Assembly: GCA_963754235.1 (NCBI GenBank)
Contig: CAVWFK010000019.1
Coordinates: 164,230-228,229, forward strand
Length of the DNA stretch: 64,000 bases
Source of the DNA: DATAYA01 sp963754235
Lineage (GTDB): Bacteria > Pseudomonadota > Alphaproteobacteria > Acetobacterales > Acetobacteraceae
Reading direction: 5' to 3'
Shown: one piece after another, positions 54,322-63,306 of the stretch
How the letters are laid out: every line of letters starts with the position of its first letter
Numbering within the stretch: position 1 is the stretch's first letter
Position numbers and translations under genes: made by a program
Notes under the pieces: generated by a model
Told to the model about the DNA's origin: nothing
Databases searched by the model: none
The model's input: only the letters and a program-made list of their open reading frames with translations

Positions 54322-55591
54322 CAGGGTCATTCGGTTCTCTGGCCGGCAGCGGCGTCCAGTGCGGCCTGTCGGTGCTCGGCGAAATGTTCGAAGGCCTCGA
54401 CGGGCTTGCGGCCTGAGCGTCGGATGATGGTGAGGACGGTGTTGCGCAGCAAGGCCAGAACCTGTGGCGCGGCGCGGGCGCGGGTTCGGCATTGGTCCTC
54501 GCGGCAGGTGACGTCACGGACGTAATGCAGGCGGTTCTCGATGCCCCAATGGCTGCGCGAGAGGGCCAGCAGGCGAGCGGGATCGGCATTGGCGGCAGTC
54601 AGGCTGGTGATCGCATACACCGTCTCGACGCTTTCCTGGCCGTGCATCATGCGGCGGCGGGTAATGCGGCAGACTTGCGCGAGGCCCGGCCACGCGGGGG
54701 AGAGATACGGGGCCAGGCTGGAGGTTGCCTGCAGCGTGCGGGTCTCGATGCGACCATGCTGTTTGCCGATCGTCTCGGCACTCGCCAGATCAAGCGGCGG
54801 CGACCACGTGCCCGAGGGGGGAATCGCCGCCGAAGGCCAGGGCGATGTCGGCTTTGAGGGCAGGCTGGTTATCCCCTGCTGCCTTCGCAGGGGCAGGCTC
54901 TTGACCGTGAAGAAGTAGTCGCCGCCGCCATCCTTGACGGCGCGGCAGATTTCCCGCTGCGTGAATATCGCATCGCCGGTGACAACGGCGCCCGCCAGCG
55001 GCAAGGCCTTGAGCAACTCCAGAGCGGCGGTGATCTCGTTGCTGTCGGGTGCCACTTGCAATTGTCCGATCACGCCACCGAGGGCATCGCTGAAGGCCGC
55101 CAGCAGATGCACCCCTGGCGCCGTTGCCGTGGCACTGCCACGCAGACGCTTGCCGTCGATCGCAATATGCCCCGCCGCGCTGCCGCCCAGCACCCAGTCC
55201 CCGAGCGCCGCTTCCAGGCTTATGACATCAAGCCCTTGGAACAACTCGCACCAGACCGATGGCGCCGGAACACGCCCGCGGGTGATGCCGAGGCTCGCCA
55301 AGGCCTGCGCGCTCAACTGCCGCCCCCAGCGCACGATGCCGAGCTGGTCCCGCCGTCCCGCAAATAGCGCCGCAACCGCAATCAGCAGCAGCCCGGGCAG
55401 TGAATATCGCCTCCCGGCGCGGCGACGATGGTCCCGCACCCGCGCCAGGGCCTCCCACAAGCTGCCGCACCCATCCACCACCGTCGAGGACATCGCAGAT
55501 CACCAACCCGGTTCGGTGATCACCCTAGAACCCCCGCCCGTGGCCGCCGCCAGCCCTTTCGATCGGAAACCGTCAGAACCGAATCGCCCTG
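54322..55591 (-). mobile_element. ISAs1-family element
   Basis: A 1270-bp element with 17-bp ends CAGGGTCATTCGGTTCT (54322) and, inverted, CAGGGCGATTCGGTTCT (55591), differing at two positions. CCTATCTGC (54313-54321) is repeated at 55592-55600, a 9-bp target duplication, or 10 bp if the shared G is counted. Its single gene is intact, so it may still be mobile. Confidence 0.9.
54327..55493 (-). CDS. ISAs1-family transposase
   Basis: 388 residues. The N-terminal DDE_Tnp_1-associated domain (LWEALARVRDHRRRAGRRYS, LPGLLLIAVAALFAGRRDQL) precedes catalytic residues in HIAIDGKRLRGSAT (Asp), GAVVTGDAIFTQREI (Asp) and SRSHWGIENRLHYVRDVT (Glu). Length is normal for the family. A short Pro/Ser-rich stretch near residue 205-225 (SLPSKPTSPWPSAAIPP) is unlike relatives and may reflect local sequence change. 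Confidence 0.9.
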   Translation of the reverse strand: MSSTVVDGCGSLWEALARVRDHRRRAGRRYSLPGLLLIAVAALFAGRRDQLGIVRWGRQLSAQALASLGITRGRVPAPSVWCELFQGLDVISLEAALGDWVLGGSAAGHIAIDGKRLRGSATATAPGVHLLAAFSDALGGVIGQLQVAPDSNEITAALELLKALPLAGAVVTGDAIFTQREICRAVKDGGGDYFFTVKSLPLRRQQGITSLPSKPTSPWPSAAIPPSGTWSPPLDLASAETIGKQHGRIETRTLQATSSLAPYLSPAWPGLAQVCRITRRRMMHGQESVETVYAITSLTAANADPARLLALSRSHWGIENRLHYVRDVTCREDQCRTRARAAPQVLALLRNTVLTIIRRSGRKPVEAFEHFAEHRQAALDAAAGQRTE

Positions 55592-56326
55592 CCTATCTGC
55601 ACCGTGAGGCTGTCCACGCTGATCCCGGAGCCCCAGGTCCAGGTGTACGTCCCGGGCGTTACGCCAATCGAGGCGAAGGTCTGGCCCGCGAATTCCATGC
55701 TGCTCGATAGGGCGGCGCCCGAGACGTAGGCCAGCGGCACGCCCAAAAGCCCGCCCGAGCCGGCCACGCCGGCGACGGCATTCTGCGCGCTAACGCCCGA
55801 GGCGGGGAGGACGTCTTCACCAGTCCGGGAGACGTCGGCCAGGTCGACAGACCCGCTTCCGGTCGCGACGACGTCGGCCCCCTCCTGCTGGAAGGTGAAG
55901 GTGAAGGCGGCCTCGGCGCGTCCGCCGGACCCGGCGGCCGCGCCCAATGCGGTGACGCCCGCGAGTAGCGTCGTGATAAGGCGTCGCTGCAACGATCCCC
56001 TCCCCCGGGCGTCGCCGCCGGCTGGCTCTGCAAGTAAACAATTCCGCTGCGAGGGCGCAACGCGCGGCAACGCGCAGTCGAACCTGCGACTTCGGCGCAT
56101 AGGGCCGTTGCGGCTGCGCGGGCTGAAGGACGCCAGGGCCGCGCCGTGCCGGCACCGCCACGCCCGGATCGAGCGCGATAAAGTGGAGGCCCGAAGCTGT
56201 CGGCCGAAGCAGCGACGATACTGGAGGCGGTGCGGGTCGTCTCCGCAGCCACCACCTGGAACCGACCAGAGCCGTTCTGATCGAGTCCCGCCCAGCCTCG
56301 GTCGGGGCGGGACTGCCGGAGCACGA

Positions 56327-56833
56327 TCAGGCGATAGCGAAAACCTGCGATGTCCACGACAGGATGCTTTCGGGCGAGATGATGCCCGGCTGAGATGCTA
56401 GAGCCACGCCGGCCTCGGCTCTGATCCAATCGAGATCAGTGAGAAGGCGGAACAGGGCCGGAAGGGCCAACAACAAGGGCGCGCTTACGAATGGGCGGGT
56501 GCTGCTCCGCTCACGCGCAACCAGCGCGCCGAGGTCGTGGCCTTCGCTCCGAATGCCGCCCGATCCGTCCTCGACGACATACCAGGCGTAACCGGCGCGC
56601 CAGAGGCGCGAGATGCACGCGAGACACGGGCGCGCCGGATCGCCGCCGGGCACGTAGAATTGCGGCTCGTGCTGGTCGGTCTCGCCGAAGGCATAACCCG
56701 CAGCACCGTCCTGTCCCTTCCAGATGGCGTAGAATTGCATCAACCCTGCCATCTCGTCCGGCTGCCAGCCGCCCCCCCGCTGCAGCGCAGTGCGAGGGTT
56801 CCGACGGGCCTTCTCGAGAGGCACCACGCTCAT
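56327..56833 (-). CDS. hypothetical protein in operon with an XRE regulator
   Basis: 168 residues from ATG 56833, overlapping the regulator's stop (ATGA). GGGWQPDEMAGLMQFYAIWK, AGYAFGETDQHEPQFYVPGG and GYAWYVVEDGSGGIRSEGHD form a mixed alpha/beta N-terminal part; VSAPLLLALPALFRLLTDLD is hydrophobic and may be a helix buried or membrane-near. Unrecognised. Its coupling to a regulator suggests a sensing or accessory role. 55993-56326, the DNA between it and the PEP-CTERM gene, is non-coding. Confidence 0.55.
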   Translation of the reverse strand: MSVVPLEKARRNPRTALQRGGGWQPDEMAGLMQFYAIWKGQDGAAGYAFGETDQHEPQFYVPGGDPARPCLACISRLWRAGYAWYVVEDGSGGIRSEGHDLGALVARERSSTRPFVSAPLLLALPALFRLLTDLDWIRAEAGVALASQPGIISPESILSWTSQVFAIA

Positions 56834-57150
56834 GACGCGTCCGCTTCGAACAACAGGCGATAGAGCGGCGGGTCGTAGTAGGCGAGAAGTTCGCGCGCGA
56901 ACTCCGCGGGCGGCACGCCGAGGCAGCGCGCCCACGCCCCCATGCTCGCGGACGGGACGCGTCCGAAGCCGTTCTCGATCTGGGAAACGAAGGTGTAATA
57001 TTTGAGGCCAAGTCCGATCGCGACGTCCATTTGCGAGAGACCTGCTGCCCGGCGCCGGTCCCTAAGCCAGGCACCGGCCTTTCTGCGCAATTCCTTCGCC
57101 TCCGACGTCGTGTCGGCCACTGTCGCGTCATGCGAGCGCGGCGTCATCAA
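56830..57150 (-). CDS. XRE-family transcriptional regulator
   Basis: About 106 residues. LRDRRRAAGLSQMDVAIGLG, then YTFVSQIENGFGRVPSASMG and AWARCLGVPPAEFARELLAY form the five-helix Cro/C1-type DNA-binding domain, with recognition helix around YYTFVSQIENG. The ending DPPLYRLLFEADAS is a short tail. Two ATG codons (57150, 57147) are possible starts. It is divergent from the PEP-CTERM gene at 57283 across 132 bp, so it may control itself and that gene. Confidence 0.8.
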   Translation of the reverse strand: MMTPRSHDATVADTTSEAKELRRKAGAWLRDRRRAAGLSQMDVAIGLGLKYYTFVSQIENGFGRVPSASMGAWARCLGVPPAEFARELLAYYDPPLYRLLFEADAS

Positions 57151-57282
57151 CTTATTCTAAACTAGCGTTGACTAATTACAAATGCACTGTATGCTCCACC
57201 GCGCGGAAGTGTCAAGGGCGCTGGGGGGAGGTCGCGGGACCGGCGCTTGTCGGCTGGAGCGCGACCTGTGGGAGAGCAATCC

Positions 57283-58191
57283 ATGACCAGGTCCCGAAGC
57301 TTTCTCCTGGGCAGCGCCGCCCTTATCGGGGTTGCCCTCGCCGGCCCTGCGTGGGCGGCGCCGTTCTTTTTCAGCACCGGCAGCGTCACCGACCAGATCG
57401 CGACCGCGTCTCGGCCCGGCCCCTCGTCAGGGGTCAACCAGGAGACCGAGTCGGCCGACGACTTCATCCTCCCCTCACAGACCCAGATCACCTCGGCGAG
57501 CTTCACCGGGCTGTTGCCCCAAGGCGTGCCGCTCAGCAGCGTCAGCAACGTCGTCGCCGAAATCTACCGCGTCTTCCCGAACGATTCGAACGTGGGCCGC
57601 ACCTCGGGGCCGCCCACGTTTTCGACCTCGCAGGTCCCGACGCGCGTCAACTCGCCTTCGGACGTGGCGCTCGTCAGCCGCGACAGTGCCGCCACGGGCG
57701 AGCTCAGCTTCACCACGACCCTGCTCGCCTCGAGCTTCACGGCGAACAGTTCGGTGGACACGGGAATCCATCCCATGCCCAACCAGACGACCGGAGGCGA
57801 AGGGCCGAAGACCGGGCAAGAGGTGCGCTTCGACGTGACGCTGGACACGCCCTTCGATCTACCGGCCGACCACTACTTCTTCGTGCCCCAGGTGGAGTTG
57901 AGCAATCCGGATGAGCACTTCCTATGGCTCTCCGCCTCGCGGCCGATCGACGCGACCGGCACGCCGTTCACGCCGGACCTGCAATCCTGGATCCGCAACG
58001 CCCAGCTCGATCCGGACTGGCTGCGCATCGGCACCGACGTGGTCGGGGGAGCCACCACGTTCAACGCCGCCTTCACGCTGACCGGCAACACCGTCGTGCC
58101 TGAGCCAGCAACGCTGGCGCTGCTCAGCATGGGGCTGGTTGGGCTAGGCTTGCTGCGTCGTCGCCGGAGGGGTTCTGCCGAGTCGCTGTAA
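57283..58191 (+). CDS. PEP-CTERM sorting-domain protein
   Basis: 302 residues. The signal peptide SRSFLLGSAALIGVALAGPA ends at WAA. The middle is a beta-rich extracellular domain (GVNQETESADDFILPSQTQI, SVSNVVAEIYRVFPNDSN, FDLPADHYFFVPQVELSN). The C-terminus is a classic tag: VVPEPATLALLSMGLVGLGL followed by LRRRRRG. Exosortase would cut after the PEP motif; no exosortase gene is in the window. ATG 57283 was chosen because the signal peptide starts there. A second PEP-CTERM gene lies at 54210-55992. 58192-58461 is non-coding. Confidence 0.9.
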   Translation: MTRSRSFLLGSAALIGVALAGPAWAAPFFFSTGSVTDQIATASRPGPSSGVNQETESADDFILPSQTQITSASFTGLLPQGVPLSSVSNVVAEIYRVFPNDSNVGRTSGPPTFSTSQVPTRVNSPSDVALVSRDSAATGELSFTTTLLASSFTANSSVDTGIHPMPNQTTGGEGPKTGQEVRFDVTLDTPFDLPADHYFFVPQVELSNPDEHFLWLSASRPIDATGTPFTPDLQSWIRNAQLDPDWLRIGTDVVGGATTFNAAFTLTGNTVVPEPATLALLSMGLVGLGLLRRRRRGSAESL

Positions 58192-58461
58192 GCCCCGTGT
58201 CGCGCAAGGACAAATGTCAGCGGGAGCGAGCTGAAATGAAATGAGAGCCAGACAGGGCTGGGTTCCGTTCGGCCCCTTGCGCCACTCGTAGGACGCACCG
58301 GCAGGCATCAAGCATCGGCGCCCGGGCGAAGGCGTCCCGGAATAATCCGGCTCGCGAGCAGCTCCGGGTCCGACTCACCGCAGCCACGCCTCGGCCAAGC
58401 ACCCGATTCGGAGCGGTCCTCGAACCGGTCCGGTCGGTCCGATATTGCTGTGATACGCGCG

Positions 58462-59543
58462 TCAGGCGGCGTGCATCTGCTCGCCAAGCCGGCGGCTCAG
58501 GAAGGCTGCCACCGCGACCTCCTCGGCGGAAAGTCCCGGCCCGTCGGGCCGCAACGCCTCATCGGCGCGCGATTTCAGCGCTTCGAGTAGGCTGCCGCCG
58601 AGATAGCCCTCGAAGATCGCCGGGTGGATGTAGCACTTGCGACAAATCGCGGGCGTGTTGCCGAGCAGTTTCGCCACCGCCTCCACCGCCTGCACGACAT
58701 TCTTCTTGGCCTTGGTGGTACTATCGAAGGCTTCGAGCTCGCTGAGGGCCAGGACCGCAAGGTTGGTTGCGGCCCAGGTGCGGAAATCCTTGGCAGTGAT
58801 CTCCTCGCCCGAAATCTCGCGCAGGTGATCGTTGACATCCTCCGACCCGATCGGATGGGTCTCGCCGTGCTCGTCGACGTGCTGGAACAGATCCTGCCCC
58901 GGCAGGTCGCGGAGCCCTTTGACGATGCGGGCGAGCCGGCGGTCCTGCAGGTCGAGATGGCGGCGGACGCCGTGCTTGCCACGAAAATCGAGCACCACGT
59001 GGCTGCCCTCGACCCGAGCGTGACGGTTGCGCAACGTGGTCAGGCCGAGACTCTTGTTGGCGCGCGCGTATTCCTCGTTGCCGACTCGCGCAAGCGTCAT
59101 CTCCAACAGCCGCACGATCGCCGCCAGCACCTTCCGCCGCGGCAGGCCGTGTAGCACCAGATCCCGCGACACCTGCTCGCGAATGCGCGGCAAGGCGCGT
59201 CCGAACAGGAGCATCTTGCCGAACTTGGTTTCACGCCAACGCGGGTGGTAGCGGTACTGCTTGCGCCGCGCGCATCGCGGCCGACCGCTTGGAGATGGCC
59301 GTTCGGATCGCGGCAGATCCAGACCTCGCGATAGGCGGGCGGGATCGCAAGCTTGCGGATGCGCGCGAGTGTCGCCTCGTCCGTCACCGGCGTGCCTTCC
59401 GGTTCGAGATAGGCGAAGCCGTCCTTCGTGGTCACCCGCCGCAGGCCGGGTTTGCGGTCCGTGACGTAATGGAGCCGCGGGGCTCGCGCGGCGGTTTTGG
59501 GGTCGAGTGCCTCGATAGAGGCGGTCTCCGTATCGGCAGCCAT
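58462..59543 (-). pseudogene. DNA topoisomerase IB with one-base deletion
   Basis: From ATG 59543: RAPRLHYVTDRKPGLRRVTT, RIRKLAIPPAYREVWICRDP, LQAVGRDARG. At about 59270 one base is missing (GGCGCAAGCAG where GGNCGCAAGCAG is expected); the next frame reads RKQYRYHPRWRETKFGKMLL (first catalytic Arg region), NKSLGLTTLRNRHARVEG (Lys), AKDFRTWAATNLAVLAL (Arg) and CRKCYIHPAIFEGYL with the nucleophilic Tyr. Together they form a normal ~360-residue poxvirus-like topoisomerase that relaxes supercoils. Every catalytic residue is kept, so a sequencing error is plausible. Confidence 0.85.
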
Positions 59544-59707
59544 TTACCTTCAACCGCTTGGCCGGCCCCCGGTTGCGGCCAATATGCGTGCACGAGGTGT
59601 CGGGTCCGTAGGGGAGCAGCCGGCCCGAGGCAGCCTCGCTCGGTTTTGGGCAGGGTTGCTGGGACTTGGGCTGGAGGCGGCAAGGTAGGGTGGACGCTGG
59701 TGCTCTC

Positions 59708-59928
59708 CTATGTGATCAGCCCGAAGGCGCAGAGCGTGAATAGCGGCGCCATCGAGAGCGGGCCGTAGAGGCTGAGTGGCCGCTCGCGGCTTTCCCGGGG
59801 GGCAGGTGCTGCGCGAACCCGGAGAAGGCCCTCCAGGTCGCCTGAAAAAACCAGCGCACGAGCCGCACGCGCCGAGGGAGAAGCATCACCTCCAATGCGT
59901 CCTGCAGCACCAGAGAGAAGCGATACAG
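59708..59928 (-). pseudogene. N-terminal fragment of an ion-channel-like membrane protein
   Basis: One frame gives VLQDALEVMLLPRRVRLVRW, FFQATWRAFSGFAQHLPPGK; a shift then gives ESRERPLSLYGPLSMAPLFT, LCAFGLIT. I recognise the order (LQDxFExMLLPRRV, FFxATW, then RxxxLSxYGPLS plus a hydrophobic helix) from the start of potassium-channel-family proteins of related bacteria. The rest of the protein is missing. No function remains. Confidence 0.42.
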
Positions 59929-60124
59929 CCAGGAGGCCGGAGAGGAGTGCGAGCATGCGGCTTGCTTTTGCTCCGGCAGAATTTCACCTGCTGAAAGGGC
60001 TACGTCCGGCACCCGACAAGCCTCCCAACAGCGATTGACCACAATACAGCACGGCCGGGAGGCGTTGGAGGCGCGAGCTGCCCGGGGATTTCGCCCGCTG
60101 CTTGCAGCGCAGAATAGTAATGAA

Positions 60125-61414
60125 TCACGCGTCGATGGAACGCAGCTTTTCCCCGGCGGTCTCCTTGCTTTCCGCGCGATGTTGGGCCGGGCCATAGGGG
60201 CGGCTCAGGTTATGCGCGGTGTTGACTAGCGCAACATGAGAAAACGCCTGCGGGAAATTGCCGACCTGACGGCCCGCTCTGGGATCGTACTCTTCGGCCA
60301 GAAGGCCGACGTCATTGCGCAGCGCCAGCAAACGCTGGAAAAGTGCGCGCGCGTCATCGTAGCGACCCTGCAACACATAATTGTCGGCGAGCCAAAAGCT
60401 GCAGGCGAGGAACACACCTTCATCGCCAGGCAGGCCGTCGGCAGCATCTGTCGGATCGTAGCGGGCGACGAAACCGTTTCGCAGCAAGTGCCTCTCGACC
60501 GCGGCGACCGTGCCCCGAATGCGCAAATCGTCAGCGGGAAGGAACCCAACCAACGGCAGCAACAGGAGGCTCGCATCCAGCGCTTTGGCCCCGTACGACT
60601 GCACGAAGCTGTTAAGCTTGCCATCAAACCCGTTCCGGCACACGTCGTCGTGGATGCGCTCGCGCAACCCTCGCCACCGCTCAGCAGGCCCATCGAGCCC
60701 GAACTCCTCGATGCTTCGGACCGCGCGGTCGAACGCCACCCATACCATTGCTTTGGAGTGGGTGAAGTGCCGGCGCCCACCCCTCACCTCCCAGATCCCC
60801 TCGTCCGGTTGATCCCAGACTGTCTCCAGATACTCTGCAAGGGCGCGCTCGAGCCGCCAACCATCCGTACTCGGTGCCAAGCCCATCCGGCGCCCCTGAT
60901 ACAGCGCGTCCAGCACTTCGCCATATACATCGAGCTGCAGCTGGCCTGAGGCGGCGTTGCCGATACGCACTGGTGCGGCCCCTTCGTACCCCTTTAGCCA
61001 CGAGATCTGGTACTCGGTCAGGCGACGCTCACCGGCAATGCCATACATAGTCTGCATCTGCTCCGGCGCTCCGGCGACAGCGCGGGGCAGCCACTCCCGC
61101 CAGGCCCCCGCCTCCTCGACGAAGCCGGAGTTCATCAGGGCATAGAGCGTGATGGTGGCATCGCGCAGCCAGCAAAACCGATAATCCCAGTTCCGCGGTC
61201 CACCGAGCTGCTCGGGCAACGAGGTGGTCGCCGCGGCTACGATGCCGCCGGTGTCACGGTGGGTGAGCGCTTTGAGCGTGATGAGAGAGCGCAATACAAC
61301 GTCCGACCATTCCCCACTCTCAGCCCTGGCATTTTTCCCTCTGTTTGCACGTGGCCTATTGCCGGTAGGGCAGCGCCAAGCCGGCAGGGCGATTGGCTTC
61401 CGTTCGGCTGTCAT
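60125..61414 (-). pseudogene. glycoside hydrolase family 15-type enzyme, N-terminally truncated
   Basis: The catalytic (alpha/alpha)6 domain is present: DVVLRSLITLKALTHRDTGG, LPEQLGGPRNWDYRFCWLRD, EYQISWLKGYEGAAPVRIGN, GQLQLDVYGEVLDALYQ, PGDEGVFLACSFWLADNYVL, FPQAFSHVALVNTAHNL. GH15 members of this type are ~600 residues and carry a ~170-residue beta domain first. Here only ~30 unrelated residues precede the domain, with a joint near 61310. It would act on trehalose or alpha-glucans if folded. The interval to 61673 holds nothing else. Confidence 0.75.
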
Positions 61415-61673
61415 CCTAGAGGCTCGCGAGTTGGAGAGACCACTGACAAAATCACGCGGGTATCGATTTGCGCGCCTACAACCTATGTTCCTCGGCTGGC
61501 GCTCGGCCGGCCAAGACGACGTCTTGCTGCTTGGATTCTCGCAATGTTCGGTCCTGCACTTACCCGATCACGAATCCCGATCAGGTCGCCCGAGGAGCCA
61601 ATGCTGCGCCGCCGCGCATCGCTCATCGCTTAGCAGCGTTATTCGGGCCAGCATCTCGGGCGGGAGGTTTGGG

Positions 61674-62156
61674 ATGAAGCAGATGAGCATCGCGGGGCTA
61701 TTGTTGGCACTGGCGGCGTGCACCGGTGCAAGCAGCCTGCCGGGTCCTAATTCGATGCAGGCTCGTTTCGACCGTCAGCGTGGCGCGGTACAGGTCATTG
61801 TCAGCGCCTTTGCGCCTGCAGCCGCCGCCGAATTGGTCGCCCCCAGCGGAGCTCGATACCGCGCCGCTGCTGTCACTTTGCTGAGCGGCCCCTATGTTGC
61901 CTACGCGCCGCCACCAACCGTGAGTCTCGGTATCGGCGGCTTTGGTTTCAGCGGTTTTTGCAGCGGCTTCGGCTCCGGGGTTGGCATCGGCGTGCCGATA
62001 GGACGACCGACACCCGCGGCGATCAGTGACCAGTACGTCTCGTCAGCGATAATCCCAGCGCCCGCGGACTATCCTCAGCACTGGTCCAGCTACCGGGTGC
62101 AGGTGCAGGTTGGAACTGAAAGCGTCCTGCTTACGGCCCCGCCTCCCGCTTCTTGA
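61674..62156 (+). CDS. putative lipoprotein
   Basis: 160 residues. MKQMSIAGLLLALAACTGAS has a lipobox LAAC, so the mature N-terminal Cys is lipid-anchored. The body contains RQRGAVQVIVSAFAPAAAAE, VAPSGARYRAAAVTLLSGPY, a Gly/Phe-rich stretch (GIGGFGFSGFCSGFGSGVGI) and SSYRVQVQVGTESVLLTAPP. GGGAGG lies 7-8 bases before the ATG. No family recognised; the Gly-rich linker suggests a surface protein. The frame is open upstream to 61224 but without protein character. Confidence 0.7.
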   Translation: MKQMSIAGLLLALAACTGASSLPGPNSMQARFDRQRGAVQVIVSAFAPAAAAELVAPSGARYRAAAVTLLSGPYVAYAPPPTVSLGIGGFGFSGFCSGFGSGVGIGVPIGRPTPAAISDQYVSSAIIPAPADYPQHWSSYRVQVQVGTESVLLTAPPPAS

Positions 62157-62610
62157 TGAGGATGCCTGTGTCATATCTCTCCTGTCTGCCGCTTTATAAT
62201 CATGTCCGAGAGTGTGCTCGAAGTGGGTGCGTCAAACGCAAAACCTAAATTTCAGCGAGCGGGTGAAGCAAAGCTCAAGGGCCCATACCGGTGTCGCCTT
62301 CCTCGATCACATGATGGCGACCGCTCCGCTCGGCGCCGATCGGCGACTGCTGAGTCCATAAAAGCAACAAAGCAACGACACTTCCGCCGACTGCGCCACA
62401 ATGGTTGGGGCGGCCTCGCCTCTCCAAAGGTACGCCTCGCGTCCAGCGTGGCGGCTTCGTTGTGCCGGATTGAGCTCGCGTCGAACATGTCGTCGCTGCC
62501 GCTTCTGCGGCCGCTCCGCCCGACGGACCGGCGATCCCCCAGGCGCTTCAAGCTGGCTGGTGCATCATCACATTGCAGGCTAGGGCGCCAGCCCGCGCTG
62601 CGGAATTGAG

Positions 62611-62775
62611 GTGGCTCGCCTGATGCGCCAGCGGTACCCGACGGTCCCGGTGATTTATACGACCGGCCGGCCAGATGTCCTTGACCGAATGAAGCACGAT
62701 CCTGGATCGCAAGATGCTGCGATTACAAAGCCTTTCGTCGCCCCCAACTGCTGGCTGTGGCTCATTGCCTCCTGA
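62611..62775 (+). pseudogene. response-regulator receiver domain, C-terminal fragment
   Basis: 54 codons: LMRQRYPTVPVIYTTGRPDV, LDRMKHDPGSQDAAITKPFV, then a short unrelated tail. VIYTTGRP is beta-4 with the conserved Thr and ITKPF the beta-5 Lys-Pro of receiver domains. The phosphorylation Asp and the first half are missing. The surrounding 62157-62610 and 62776-63306 show no gene I can support; the latter leads up to the stop of the IstB-like gene. Confidence 0.55.
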
Positions 62776-63306
62776 CGCTTCAAAACTCCTGGCCCTTGAA
62801 AGTGCGTGGAGGCGCCCGGAATGCGACCTCGAAGCAATAATGCCCGTGGGGCCGGTAGTCAGGCCGGCCCCTCATTCCGGCCCGGCAGGCGCGACCGGCT
62901 CGCTTTTATGTGTCGTGATCGCGGTCGGAACGGCCCCCAACGCGCGCACGTTGGCGTGGCGCTCTGGATCGGGAGGATACGGATGAAACGCGGCCGAGCC
63001 GCCAGCATCGACCCCACGCGAAACCGCGAGGCGTGGTGGTATTGTCCGTCCCACCTGATCCGCGCGATTCCGCCCGATCCCTGTAGCACGACATAACTGA
63101 TGGCCGGGGGACGACAGGGGGATGGCCGGTCGCTGCGCGTGAGCAAGATGCCTTTGTTGTCGCTTGGCGACAAGGGGAAAAGTGGATCTGGTGCGCGGGT
63201 CGATGAGATAGCTGGACGGGATCGGCTGATGGATTTGTGGACAACGCAAGCGCGTTGCCCACAACTCCACAGCCGCCACATCACGAGAAGTGGAGATACA
63301 AGTTTA

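Larger units (their letters stand above)
54210..55992 (-). pseudogene. PEP-CTERM secreted protein split by ISAs1
   Basis: TTG 55992 (GGGGGAGGGG 6-8 bases upstream) begins a signal peptide, LITTLLAGVTALGAAAGSGG, RAEAAF. The body is a short beta-rich domain (FTFTFQQEGADVVATGSGSV, YVSGAALSSSMEFAGQTFAS, GTYTWTWGSG, DSLTVQIG). The ISAs1 element interrupts after QIG. Joining across it gives GPTTVPEPASVLTVGVGLLG, LAAVRRHRGKSPQT and a stop at 54210-54212, a PEP-CTERM sorting tag recognised by an exosortase. In the interrupted form the protein ends RAIRF at 55573 and loses the tag, so it would be secreted freely or degraded. Confidence 0.85.

Noticed and set aside
62252..62551. Minus-strand 99-codon frame, possible small gene
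   Set aside because: Arg/Ser-rich with no fold-like pattern; the plus-strand frame over the same bases is equally unconvincing.
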